Shown here: positions 14,559 to 21,583 of the stretch, in pieces
Numbering within the stretch: position 1 is the first letter of the stretch
How the letters are laid out: each line of letters begins with the position of its first letter
Origin: a virus
Strand: one strand, 5' to 3'
IMG/VR virus record: IMGVR_UViG_3300028772_000056
Location: 1-30,186 of that record
Length of the DNA stretch: 30,186 nt
Translations under genes and position numbers: made by a program
The notes under the pieces: generated by a model
What the model was told of the DNA's origin: nothing
The model's database searches: none
The model's input: the letters and a program-made list of their open reading frames with translations, nothing else

Positions 14559-15119
14559 ATGAAAAAATTAAAAGATTTTGTTGAATTTGTTAATGAAGCC
14601 TCAATACATGGAGGAACTAAAGAAGGTGGAGATAATTATCAATCTCCTGAAGAAAATAAAAAAATAGCAACAAATATCATTAATGCTATTCATCCAGCAT
14701 TAAACAATTCAGGATTTAAGGTCAATGTGGATATGAGTGGAAATGATCAAAACCCAAATTTGAATAAAATATTAGAATCAACAGATAAATTAGCACTTAT
14801 AACTACTAATTTTTCTATTGGTTGGGATGGTAAAAATAGAGCAGGCGGAATTCATGTTTATGTAAATAAAAATAATTTAGATTCATTGCGTGAAACTATA
14901 AAAAATATTGATCATCCATTTGTTAGAATGGAACAAAGAGCATGGATGATAAATACTACTGCAACTGTACCTTGCCTTATAATTTATGATGATGGAGTTG
15001 AAAATACTGTATCAACAACAGAAACCACAACAGTTCAGCCAACAACTACTACACAACAAACAACAACAGTTGCTCCAACAACTACTACACAACAAACCAC
15101 AGTTGCTCCAACTGTATAA
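14559..15119 (+). CDS. MKKLKDFVEFVNEAS-tagged protein with Thr-rich tail
   Basis: The 186-residue product begins MKKLKDFVEFVNEASIHGG. VNE followed by Ala is the clearest predicted gp21 site in this cluster. Residues 25-148 form an alpha/beta domain (IATNIINAIHPALNN, ALITTNFSIGWDG, GGIHVYVNK) that I do not recognise. Residues 152-186 are almost only Thr, Gln, Pro, Val and Ala, in two copies of PTTTTQQTT(T)VAP. Such a tail is probably unstructured. The gene ends at a terminator shared with the convergent adenylyltransferase gene. Confidence 0.75.
   Translation: MKKLKDFVEFVNEASIHGGTKEGGDNYQSPEENKKIATNIINAIHPALNNSGFKVNVDMSGNDQNPNLNKILESTDKLALITTNFSIGWDGKNRAGGIHVYVNKNNLDSLRETIKNIDHPFVRMEQRAWMINTTATVPCLIIYDDGVENTVSTTETTTVQPTTTTQQTTTVAPTTTTQQTTVAPTV
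15037..15116 (+). repeat. Direct repeat encoding the Thr-rich tail
   Basis: A 34-base unit with the core CCAACAACTACTACACAACA occurs twice, in frame, at the end of the tagged gene. The copies differ by a deleted codon and a C/A change. ACA/ACT repeats of this sort can change length by slippage. Confidence 0.7.
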
Positions 15120-15124
15120 AAAAT

Positions 15125-15155
15125 AAAAAAGCAGAAATTCAATTTCTGCTTTTTT
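15125..15155. terminator. Bidirectional terminator between convergent genes
   Basis: AAAAAAGCAGAAA and TTTCTGCTTTTTT form a 13-bp stem around TTCAA. It ends the tagged cluster on the plus strand and overlaps the last codons of the adenylyltransferase gene on the minus strand. Confidence 0.85.
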
Positions 15156-15627
15156 TTATGATATTAGTTGTTGAATATCCTTCTATCAAATCAATTATTT
15201 TTACTTCTCCTCCTATTTCTATTACAAAGTCATACCCAATAATATCTTCTTTTTTGTAATCTCCTCCTTTTACTAATATATCAGGTTTTATTATCTCTAT
15301 TAAATTTAGTGGAGTATCTTCATCAAAACATATAACAGCATCTACAAATAATAAAGATGATAAAAGAAGTGATCTAGAATTTTGGTTATTTATTGGTCTT
15401 GATTCTCCTTTTAATTTTTTGACTGATTTATCAGAATTTAATCCGATGATCAAAATATCTCCTAAATCTTTTGATTTTGCTAAGTATTCTACATGTCCTT
15501 TGTGTAATATATCAAAACATCCATTTGTGAATATAATTTTTTTGTTCTCTGAACTCCAAATATTCAATTGATTAATAATTGATTCTTTATTATAAAATTT
15601 GGATTTTATGTAATCAAGATTTGTCAT
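15139..15627 (-). CDS. RfaE/HldE-type nucleotidyltransferase
   Basis: The family joins a sugar phosphate (heptose-1-phosphate in bacterial HldE) to a nucleotide. The 162-residue protein matches the single C-terminal domain of HldE: FTNGCFDILHKGHVEYL (His42 and His45 of the HxGH signature), IIGLNSDKSVKKLKGESRPI, ADILVKGGDY-like IKPDILVKGGDY and EGYSTTNII near the end. The heptose kinase domain is absent. It lies downstream of a P-loop kinase gene in the same transcript. It could modify the host lipopolysaccharide precursor supply or make a nucleotide-sugar for a phage product. The substrate cannot be read from sequence. Confidence 0.88.
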   Translation of the reverse strand: MTNLDYIKSKFYNKESIINQLNIWSSENKKIIFTNGCFDILHKGHVEYLAKSKDLGDILIIGLNSDKSVKKLKGESRPINNQNSRSLLLSSLLFVDAVICFDEDTPLNLIEIIKPDILVKGGDYKKEDIIGYDFVIEIGGEVKIIDLIEGYSTTNIIKKSRN

Positions 15628-15643
15628 TTAAAAATAATTTTTA

Positions 15644-15871
15644 TTATATATTATTTAATTCAATCTCATTATTAATATTCAACAATTTAAATTTTCTTTC
15701 ATTTATAAAAAAATTCGGAAATTCATAGTATTCAAATGAGCAAGATAAATTATAATTATTCACTACATAAAAAAAATCTTTGTTATTAGAATGATAATAA
15801 TCATAAATATTACCTAACATATAATCCTCCCTAGGATATTTTGTAGTTTTTATACAAATTGCTTTCATCAT
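15644..15871 (-). CDS. Small unrecognised protein between kinase and nucleotidyltransferase
   Basis: The 75-residue product starts with two Met codons; the first overlaps the kinase stop codon (ATGA). KAICIKTTKYPREDYMLGNIYDYY is the kind of short beta-barrel start (cited in two parts: KAICIKTTKY and MLGNIYDYY) seen in small conserved phage proteins, and it resembles the start of the gene at 22137. The rest is rich in Asn, Phe and Tyr. It has no leader peptide or membrane segment. A function is not apparent. Confidence 0.7.
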   Translation of the reverse strand: MMKAICIKTTKYPREDYMLGNIYDYYHSNNKDFFYVVNNYNLSCSFEYYEFPNFFINERKFKLLNINNEIELNNI

Positions 15872-16344
15872 TTAATATATTGAACATCTGAAAAATTCTC
15901 TTCTTCTGATGGCTCTTCGTATTGACTTACCATCAATTCTAATAACTCAATAGGTATATATTTACCTGTTTTATCTTCACGTGTTTTTAATCTTATTACT
16001 AATTCATCGTAATTTACCAGAAACACTACAGCTTTTCTTGTATATATTTTTGGAATTCTACTCATTGTTTTTCTCCTTTGAGAAACATTAATATTTGACA
16101 TGTCAACAATGATATTTTTTTTATGTTTGATAGCTTCTGATATATTGTTTTGTAATATGTTATTTACATTTTTTTGGATTTCTTTATCATAAAATGAATC
16201 ACTGTAAGATAATCCTACTGATTCTATAATTTCGTTCCTAATATCATCCCTGGATATTATAACTTCATTAGTAGAATATTTATCTCTATATGTACTTTTA
16301 CCTGAAGCAGGAGGACCAATTAAAAATGTTATTGTTGGATTCAT
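15868..16344 (-). CDS. Polynucleotide-kinase-like P-loop kinase (T4 PseT kinase domain)
   Basis: The T4 enzyme phosphorylates 5' ends of nucleic acid and, with RNA ligase, repairs cut tRNA. This 158-residue protein has GPPASGKST (Walker A, residues 10-18), ISRDDIR (30-36) and IIVDMSNINVSQRR (84-97, the lid/catalytic Arg region). These match the kinase domain of T4 Pnk. The C-terminal phosphatase domain is absent. No RNA ligase is visible in the window. It is first in a three-gene transcript with a nucleotidyltransferase, so a small-molecule substrate is also possible. Confidence 0.82.
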   Translation of the reverse strand: MNPTITFLIGPPASGKSTYRDKYSTNEVIISRDDIRNEIIESVGLSYSDSFYDKEIQKNVNNILQNNISEAIKHKKNIIVDMSNINVSQRRKTMSRIPKIYTRKAVVFLVNYDELVIRLKTREDKTGKYIPIELLELMVSQYEEPSEEENFSDVQYIK

Positions 16345-16481
16345 AATTCAATAATTTATTTTATATACAAAAGTAACTATATTTTATCACAACACAATAA
16401 AATGAATATAAACTTATTATTAATTAATGATAATTAACTTCATATTTTATTAAATAGATTCTTTATATAAAAATATTGTAT

Positions 16482-16489
16482 TATCTTTG
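16482..16489 (+). promoter_or_regulatory. Candidate host-type promoter -7 box before the early gene run
   Basis: TATCTTTG fits the Bacteroidota -7 consensus TAnnTTTG and lies 23 bases before the ATG at 16513. A good -33 TTG is missing at 19-21 bases upstream, where ATTCTTT is found instead. It would drive the long plus-strand run of small genes. Confidence 0.45.
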
Positions 16490-16512
16490 TTGAACAATTT
16501 AAAATAAGAATA

Positions 16513-16839
16513 ATGACAAACAAAAAGGATATGATAGAAACAACTCATTTTTATTTCGATGTAGATGGCATAACAATATTAGAAGAAAAAATTGTAGTAG
16601 AGTACTTCCTATCTAAAATTATACGTAGTTTTGAAGATATGGTATCATCGTATAAAGAATTGTTGAAAGAATCCAGTATGGATAAAGAACATTATCCGCC
16701 TGAAAATGAGCTTGTCATATGGTATAAATCATCTCTAAGGGAAGGAAAAGCTGAATGTCAATCTATATTGAAAGATTTGGTAAAAGAGAAAGAATATGAA
16801 AATCAAGGATTAAATCCTCCTTTTTGCTACAAATATTAA
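16513..16839 (+). CDS. Unrecognised 108-residue protein, first of early-type run
   Basis: It begins MTNKKDMIETTHFYFDVDG and appears mostly helical after residue 25 (KIVVEYFLSKIIRSFEDMV, then ELVIWYKSSLREGKAECQSIL), ending PPFCYKY. The last part with a basic residue every few positions may bind nucleic acid, but no motif shows this. It lies just downstream of a Bacteroidota-like -7 box. Early phage genes of this size are often host-takeover proteins; here that is only context. Confidence 0.7.
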   Translation: MTNKKDMIETTHFYFDVDGITILEEKIVVEYFLSKIIRSFEDMVSSYKELLKESSMDKEHYPPENELVIWYKSSLREGKAECQSILKDLVKEKEYENQGLNPPFCYKY

Positions 16840-16847
16840 AAATAATT

Positions 16848-17042
16848 ATGAAAAAGGAACTAAAAATATCAGTAAATATTGATAAATTTGATTTTTCATC
16901 ATCAGCAGATTTAGATGATTGGAATAATGCATCAGAATTAGAAAGAGATAAATTTGTTTGTAATAAAGTTAAAAATTATTTAATTTCTAATATGGATGAA
17001 ATTATTTATGAATTGATAAAAAATAAAAAAATTATTTTTTAA
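16848..17042 (+). CDS. Small unrecognised protein (64 residues)
   Basis: I choose ATG 16848 (MKKELKISVNIDKFDF), nine bases after the preceding stop. An ATG at 16824 lies within the preceding gene and would add eight hydrophobic residues. The pattern of an initial beta strand, then LDDWNNASELERDKFVCNKVK and a C-terminal helix resembles a small alpha/beta protein. It is not recognised. Confidence 0.65.
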   Translation: MKKELKISVNIDKFDFSSSADLDDWNNASELERDKFVCNKVKNYLISNMDEIIYELIKNKKIIF

Positions 17043-17047
17043 TTATA

Positions 17048-17416
17048 ATGTTAATATTTAAAAGATTTATTAAATTAGTATATACAACAATTTTCACAAT
17101 AGATAAAAAAACTATAAATAATTGTAATGTATCTAATAGCAAGAAAGAACATATAAAAAGTAGATTATATATTTTTTTATTACTAATTCCTTTTGGTTAT
17201 ATTATATTTTTTGGTTATATTAGTGAATCTTTCAATCCTTTTAATATATTTAGAACTTTATTATTCATTCTTTTATTTAGATTAATAGCAAAAGATTTTA
17301 CTGATACTATTATTGTTATATTTTTCTATAAATCATCATATAAATATACACTAAAAGATATTAGAAAACGGAAAATTCGAAAATTGAATAAATTAAAATA
17401 TAGATTTTTAAAATGA
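17048..17416 (+). CDS. Small membrane protein
   Basis: The 122-residue product has two or three membrane segments: LYIFLLLIPFGYIIFFGYI (residues 39-57) and IFRTLLFILLFRLIA (67-81), with a further hydrophobic stretch TDTIIVIFFY (85-94). The N-terminal part (MLIFKRFIKLVYTTIF) is basic and hydrophobic. The C-terminus is strongly basic (RKRKIRKLNKLKYRFLK), which would be cytoplasmic by the positive-inside rule. It overlaps the next gene by four bases. Its role is unknown. Confidence 0.7.
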   Translation: MLIFKRFIKLVYTTIFTIDKKTINNCNVSNSKKEHIKSRLYIFLLLIPFGYIIFFGYISESFNPFNIFRTLLFILLFRLIAKDFTDTIIVIFFYKSSYKYTLKDIRKRKIRKLNKLKYRFLK

Positions 17417-17622
17417 TTAAATATGATATTTATGCATATGGTCACTTAGATGATTGCCAGCATTTAAAAGGAATTAATATTAGTAGTTCTTATTGTACAC
17501 AAGTTTGCAAGTATTGTTCAGATTTAATTAGTTCAGATAAAAGAAATTCATTCAATTGTAATTTTATAGAAATGTCAAGAAAAGAAAAATTGAAAAAATT
17601 GAAATCACATGAAAAAAGATAG
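17413..17622 (+). CDS. Small Cys-rich protein, possible zinc binder
   Basis: This 69-residue protein has Cys15-x-His17, Cys28-x3-Cys32-x2-Cys35 and Cys49 (DDCQHLKG, SYCTQVCKYCSDL, FNCNF). A single zinc site is plausible. Similar short proteins with a C..C..C...C pattern and surrounding Ile-x-Ser are common in phage early regions, without known function. It ends RKEKLKKLKSHEKR, a basic ending that recurs in several genes of this run. It overlaps both neighbours. Confidence 0.7.
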   Translation: MIKYDIYAYGHLDDCQHLKGINISSSYCTQVCKYCSDLISSDKRNSFNCNFIEMSRKEKLKKLKSHEKR

Positions 17623-17869
17623 AATAAAAGAATATCAAGACTTAGAAAATAAAAAAACAATAGATAAAACACATAAAAATTATTTTTCTGGTGATATACA
17701 GAAAAACGAAAAATATAAAAAAGTATTCATTGATCAAATTGTAATAACAGCTAATTGTAGCATAGTGTATAACAATTGTGATTTGAATGATTGGATCGAA
17801 AAATTTAAAGATGATAAAGAGGTTTTAGAAAAATTGAAAAATATAACTGTTATTTATAATGAGAGATAG
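17609..17869 (+). CDS. Unrecognised 86-residue protein
   Basis: The start overlaps the preceding gene by 14 bases. The product is charged at the N-terminus (MKKDRIKEYQDLENKK), followed by an alpha/beta segment (KKVFIDQIVITANCSIVYNNC, cited at its limit, then LNDWIEKFKDDKEVLEKLKN). It overlaps the next gene by 11 bases in another frame. I see no known domain. Confidence 0.65.
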   Translation: MKKDRIKEYQDLENKKTIDKTHKNYFSGDIQKNEKYKKVFIDQIVITANCSIVYNNCDLNDWIEKFKDDKEVLEKLKNITVIYNER

Positions 17870-18092
17870 TAATTTGGTATGGCGTACATCAGATGGAAGA
17901 GAAATAAAAATAATTGATATGGAAACTTCTCATTTGTACAATACATTGAATCATGTCAAAACTAATGAATGGAAGTTTAATAAAATGTATGGTAAAATAG
18001 AAGTAGATAAATATATATCTGCTTTTAATCAAGAAATAAGATACCGAAAATTAAATAGATTGAATAATGAAGATTCTGAAACTTTATTTTAA
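17859..18092 (+). CDS. Conserved small phage protein with DGREI and DMETSHL blocks
   Basis: The 77-residue product contains VWRTSDGREIKIIDMETSHLYN (cited by VWRTSDGREI and DMETSHLYNTL) and YISAFNQEIRYRK. The combination of (T)xDGREI, (D/E)MxTxHLxN and a final short helix with a glutamate and Arg pair defines a small family I recall from many phages, where it has no assigned function. It follows an 11-base overlap with the preceding gene. Confidence 0.72.
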   Translation: MRDSNLVWRTSDGREIKIIDMETSHLYNTLNHVKTNEWKFNKMYGKIEVDKYISAFNQEIRYRKLNRLNNEDSETLF

Positions 18093-18106
18093 AAATAAAA
18101 AAAATT

Positions 18107-18571
18107 ATGGCAAACTGGGAACACCGCAAAATGACTAATGATGAACTTAAGACACTAGTTAAAGATGTATTTGATTGTAAAGTATTTACATCACTTCAAT
18201 GTAGACCAAGTGAAGTGATGACTGTTTTTATGGCATCATTGTTTATTGGATCGTCACCTACTGCACCGAAAATTGTAGGAGAAATAAAAACTGACAGAAA
18301 AAATAAACTTAAATATATTGACGACCGCACAGAGTACAAAAATGATACTCCTAAACGTGAAGAATTTCTGAAAACAATAGGTATGTTTTATGAAAGATAT
18401 AGTGAAGCAGGACCAAGGTCTGTGAATGGTTATCCATGTTTTTTTAGTTGTAATATAGTTTCAATCGAAGATAAAAATAGATTTATCGAAATGTATGAAA
18501 AATATGAAAAAATGAGGACTCAATTTGAAAGTGAATGGGGAACTGAAGAAATAAAATCTGATGTAGTATGA
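18107..18571 (+). CDS. Conserved hypothetical phage protein (154 residues)
   Basis: It begins MANWEHRKMTNDELKTLVKDV, followed by VFTSLQCRPSEVMTVFMASLFIG, cited by its parts SLQCRP and TVFMASLFIG. The rest is alpha/beta with YERYSEAGPRSVNGYPCFFS. I recall similar proteins in unrelated phages, all uncharacterised. Arg codons CGC and CGT are used here beside AGA, whereas neighbouring small genes use AGA almost only, which hints at a different history. It overlaps the next gene by four bases. Confidence 0.75.
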   Translation: MANWEHRKMTNDELKTLVKDVFDCKVFTSLQCRPSEVMTVFMASLFIGSSPTAPKIVGEIKTDRKNKLKYIDDRTEYKNDTPKREEFLKTIGMFYERYSEAGPRSVNGYPCFFSCNIVSIEDKNRFIEMYEKYEKMRTQFESEWGTEEIKSDVV

Positions 18572-18813
18572 TAATAGAATACGGAATACCTTTATCAGGA
18601 AAAGAAAAAATTGCAATTGATTTTAAAGCTTACTATAAATATTTTAAATCATCTGATTTTACTGAGGAATATGACGACGGATTTATTTGTGTTATTGATG
18701 ATGATAAATTATCATTTAATGATTGGTACGGAACAGAAATTCACCAAACATGTATTAATACATTAATGAGAAAGAAAAAACTTGAAAAAATAAATAAAAA
18801 GGCTGATATTTAA
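18568..18813 (+). CDS. Unrecognised 81-residue protein
   Basis: The start overlaps the stop of the preceding gene (ATGA). The product starts MIIEYGIPLSGKEKIAIDFK, is rich in Asp, Tyr and Phe in the middle (EEYDDGFICVIDDDKLSF) and ends with MRKKKLEKINKKADI. It closes the first part of the early gene run; its stop lies inside the terminator shared with the convergent RHH gene. Confidence 0.65.
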   Translation: MIIEYGIPLSGKEKIAIDFKAYYKYFKSSDFTEEYDDGFICVIDDDKLSFNDWYGTEIHQTCINTLMRKKKLEKINKKADI

Positions 18814-18825
18814 TCAGCTTTTTTT
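18796..18825. terminator. Bidirectional terminator with one bulge
   Basis: AAAAAGGCTGAT and ATCAGCTTTTT pair around ATTTA with a single bulged G. It overlaps the end of the plus-strand 81-residue gene and the last codons of the minus-strand RHH gene. Confidence 0.75.
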
Positions 18826-18974
18826 ATATCTTTTTCTATTAAATATTCAATATATTCAGATTTGCTAATTTTTATTTCTTCTAAATATCTATCTAAACTT
18901 TTATTAATTTCTATGTCTAATGTGATACCAATTGATTTTTTGTTTGGTTTTATTTTAAATTTGTTTAATGACAT
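18810..18974 (-). CDS. Ribbon-helix-helix protein A (54 residues)
   Basis: This short gene runs from ATG at 18974 to TAA at 18810. The product starts MSLNKFKIKPNKK, then SIGITLDIEINKSLDRYLEE (the strand and first helix), then KISKSEYIEYLIEKDIKKAD (the turn and second helix). Alternating residues in the strand, followed by two helices separated by a short Ser-containing turn, are the Arc/MetJ/CopG pattern. Such dimers usually repress their own and nearby promoters. A 14-bp inverted repeat begins two bases upstream of its start and is a candidate operator. Confidence 0.78.
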   Translation of the reverse strand: MSLNKFKIKPNKKSIGITLDIEINKSLDRYLEEIKISKSEYIEYLIEKDIKKAD

Positions 18975-18976
18975 AT

Positions 18977-19006
18977 TAGATTTTTATTATTTATAATAAA
19001 AATCTA
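18977..19006. promoter_or_regulatory. Inverted repeat between divergent RHH genes, candidate operator
   Basis: TAGATTTTTATTAT and ATAATAAAAATCTA form a perfect 14-bp inverted repeat with a two-base spacer. It begins two bases before the start codon of RHH gene A. Paired sites of this kind are typical for dimeric RHH repressors. It might also fold as an RNA hairpin at the start of the minus-strand message. The following intergenic part to 19087 has no gene. Confidence 0.55.
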
Positions 19007-19087
19007 TTTTTTTGTTTGAAATAATTCATATAATATTAAAACATAACCTTATTTTTTTTATATATACCCTTAAAGAATAAATAAAAT

Positions 19088-19252
19088 ATGAAAAAAATAA
19101 TAACGAAAGAGAAATTGTCTGTATGCCTAAGTGAGGAAATCAGAGAATATTTGAACAATAATATAGTTAATACATCAAAATATATTGAGTATCTAATATA
19201 CTCAGATCTTATTTTACATAATTCTATTGAGAAAAAAAAATATTATGACTAA
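19088..19252 (+). CDS. Ribbon-helix-helix protein B (54 residues)
   Basis: The gene runs from ATG 19088 to TAA 19252. The product starts MKKIITKEKLSVCLSEEIRE, followed by YLNNNIVNTSKYIEYLIYSD and a basic Lys/Tyr end. KLSVCLSEEIREYL is the strand and first helix; TSKYIEYLI is the second helix. It has the same length as RHH protein A and shares (S/T)(E/K)YIEYLI with it, suggesting an old duplication. Its stop overlaps the first base of the endonuclease start (TAATG). Confidence 0.78.
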   Translation: MKKIITKEKLSVCLSEEIREYLNNNIVNTSKYIEYLIYSDLILHNSIEKKKYYD

Positions 19253-19947
19253 TGGGTGGTCGTAAAGCATATTTCAATGAGAATTATTTTGAAAATATAG
19301 ATTCAGAGGATAAAGCGTATTTTTTAGGATTTATAGCAGCAGATGGATGTGTTCTTGATAGAGGTATAAATTTTAAAGTTATGACAATAAAAATTAATAA
19401 AAAAGATATTGATATTTTAGAAAAATTTAAAAATAAAATAGAATTTTCAGGTAATATTACTATAAGCAAATGCAGACCTGATATGTGCTCTATTTATTGC
19501 ACATCAGTAAAAATGTTTAATGATTTATCTAAGTATTATATTACGCCTAGAAAAACAAATATTATAGAATTTCCATTAATTCCAGAAAAATTAATACATC
19601 ACTATATGAGAGGATATTTTGATGGTGATGGATGTGTTCATATACATAAAGACAAAAGAAGACCAGGTATTGTCAGAGGACAAATAAATATCATATCAGC
19701 ATCATATATTTATATCAAAAAATATGTGGATATATTAGTTGAATGTGCTAATGTTAAGAGAAATAATATTAGAGATAGAAAAACTAATGGAAGATATTAT
19801 GTTATAGATTGGGGTGGATTGTCTGATGTAGAAAACATTTACAATTTTTTATATAAAGATGCATACACTTATTTAGATAGAAAAAAGTTAAAATATGATG
19901 AAGTTATGTTAATAAATTCTTTGAAAACAAAATACAGAAAAAGATAA
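19252..19947 (+). CDS. LAGLIDADG homing endonuclease, free-standing
   Basis: The 231-residue protein has two LAGLIDADG helices: AYFLGFIAADGCV (catalytic Asp31) and HYMRGYFDGDGCV (Asp126). NENYFENIDSEDKAYFLGF at the start is typical for this family. Two motifs in one chain act as a monomer. The flanking genes are intact and it has no intron core sequences next to it, so it seems free-standing. Its target may be an allele without the insertion. Translation is coupled to RHH gene B by TAATG. Confidence 0.88.
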   Translation: MGGRKAYFNENYFENIDSEDKAYFLGFIAADGCVLDRGINFKVMTIKINKKDIDILEKFKNKIEFSGNITISKCRPDMCSIYCTSVKMFNDLSKYYITPRKTNIIEFPLIPEKLIHHYMRGYFDGDGCVHIHKDKRRPGIVRGQINIISASYIYIKKYVDILVECANVKRNNIRDRKTNGRYYVIDWGGLSDVENIYNFLYKDAYTYLDRKKLKYDEVMLINSLKTKYRKR

Positions 19948-19994
19948 ACAAAGTAAAAAAACACAACTAAATAAATAAAAATAATAACAAAATA

Positions 19995-21122
19995 ATGATT
20001 AGCTATTTCGGAGCAAAAAGCCGTATGTCTGGCTGGATTTATAACTATATTCCAAAAGACATAAAAACATATTCAGAACCATTTAGTGGAGCAATGTGGG
20101 TATATACTAGTCCTAAATTAGACTATTCTCATGTTGAAAATATAATTTATAATGACTATAATAAACATATGGCAAATTTATTTGCTTGCTTAAAAGATCA
20201 TAAAACATTTTTGACTTATATAGAGAATGAAATAAATAATGGATTTCTAAAAACGGATAAAACTGGAGAAGAATATAAGCAATTTCATAAAGATATATTT
20301 TATTCGTATAAACACGATAAGAGTGAAACTAATTTTTTAGACAATCCGCCAACAAATATTCCAGATTTTGATGCTGGTGTGAAGTATGCATTTTTGCTAA
20401 CATCAACATTTAATGGTGTATATCCAAGAAGTGGAGGATATAGCGGTATTGGAGGTACAAATAAAATTAAACTATATGCACTAATAAATAAATTAAAGAA
20501 AAAAGAATATCAAGAAAAACTATCTAAAATAACAAATGTTCATAGTTTAGATTTTGGAGAACTTATAAATATGTATGATTCAGAAGATACATTTTTTTAT
20601 TTAGACCCCCCATATTTCAGTAATGACGATAATGGTAATGATACGGGTAAAAGAGCATCATGGTATGGAGTAAAAGATAGTTTTAATCAAGAAACTCATA
20701 TTAGACTATTAAATTTAATTAAAAAATCTAAATCACGTTGGGCTTTGTCTTATTATGACTTTCCAGAATTATCTCAATATCTACCTAAAGATAAGTTTTT
20801 TTGGATGGAAAAAGAATTTTTCCGTTCATCTGCAAGTTTTTCTGAAACGAAAGACACAAAAGGCACAGAATTATTAATATTGAATTATGATCCAAAAACT
20901 TTTATTAAATATTCTGATGATGATATTGTTGAATATGACACAATTGAAAAAGAAATAATTGAAAATGATGATAAAAAAATTTCTGATGATGAGATAATTG
21001 AAGAAAGTATTGTACCAGAAATTATAGAAAAAGTAGAAAAACAAAAAATAGAAATTGTTGAATCAAAAGAAGAAATTAAAGAAGAAATTAAAGTAGAATC
21101 AGAAGATTATTGGAATTCATAA
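19995..21122 (+). CDS. dam: DNA N6-adenine methyltransferase (Dam / D12 class)
   Basis: The enzyme transfers a methyl group to adenine N6, which can protect phage DNA from restriction. The 375-residue protein starts MISYFGAKSRMSGWIYNYIP, has SEPFSGAMWVY (AdoMet site, residues 27-37) and FFYLDPPYF (catalytic DPPY at 204-207). T4 Dam is about 260 residues. The last 75 residues form an acidic, Lys/Glu-rich tail after LLILNYDPKTF that is absent from T4 Dam. No cognate endonuclease is visible. Arg codons CGT appear here more than in its neighbours. Confidence 0.88.
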   Translation: MISYFGAKSRMSGWIYNYIPKDIKTYSEPFSGAMWVYTSPKLDYSHVENIIYNDYNKHMANLFACLKDHKTFLTYIENEINNGFLKTDKTGEEYKQFHKDIFYSYKHDKSETNFLDNPPTNIPDFDAGVKYAFLLTSTFNGVYPRSGGYSGIGGTNKIKLYALINKLKKKEYQEKLSKITNVHSLDFGELINMYDSEDTFFYLDPPYFSNDDNGNDTGKRASWYGVKDSFNQETHIRLLNLIKKSKSRWALSYYDFPELSQYLPKDKFFWMEKEFFRSSASFSETKDTKGTELLILNYDPKTFIKYSDDDIVEYDTIEKEIIENDDKKISDDEIIEESIVPEIIEKVEKQKIEIVESKEEIKEEIKVESEDYWNS

Positions 21123-21124
21123 TT

Positions 21125-21583
21125 ATGAGAAAAGAATATGAAATATTTCTAGTGGATCAAATAACAATTTATCCGGATATTGAAAAAAAGTATATTGAAT
21201 ATTATCTAAATAAGATAACATATAAGAATGATGTCGAATATTGTGATATTAATGATGATGTTGTTTTGCAATGCTTAGCTCCAATAATATGCTGCATAGT
21301 AAGAAAATTAGTAAAACGAGATAATCCTTTTATAAATGATAATTTTGATTTGCTCATTAGAATGATCAATGTTGAAAAAATAACAAATAAATTTGTTAAA
21401 TATAGTTCAGAATTTATTCCAATTGCCGAAGTTTTTTTATCAAATCTTGATGCTCAAGCAGAACTAACATTATTATTTTGTAATAATTATGTTTGGGGAT
21501 TAGTTAATAGAATAGAAAAAGGAGATAAGAATATAGTTGAAAGAATGATAAAATTAAAATTATTAAATGAAGAAATATTTTAG
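21125..21583 (+). CDS. Unrecognised helical protein (152 residues)
   Basis: I choose ATG 21125 (MRKEYEIFLVDQ), three bases past the methylase stop, over an ATG at 21110 inside that gene. The product is helical, with VVLQCLAPIICCIVRKLVKR and LDLLIRMINVEKITNK-like segments, and LTLLFCNNYVWGLVN near the end. The hydrophobic parts contain charges and are unlikely to cross a membrane. It overlaps the next gene by 17 bases. No function is seen. Confidence 0.65.
   Translation: MRKEYEIFLVDQITIYPDIEKKYIEYYLNKITYKNDVEYCDINDDVVLQCLAPIICCIVRKLVKRDNPFINDNFDLLIRMINVEKITNKFVKYSSEFIPIAEVFLSNLDAQAELTLLFCNNYVWGLVNRIEKGDKNIVERMIKLKLLNEEIF

Noticed and set aside
19948-19994. Group I intron around the homing endonuclease gene
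   Set aside because: The gene lies between complete genes, and no intron core or interrupted reading frame is visible on either side.
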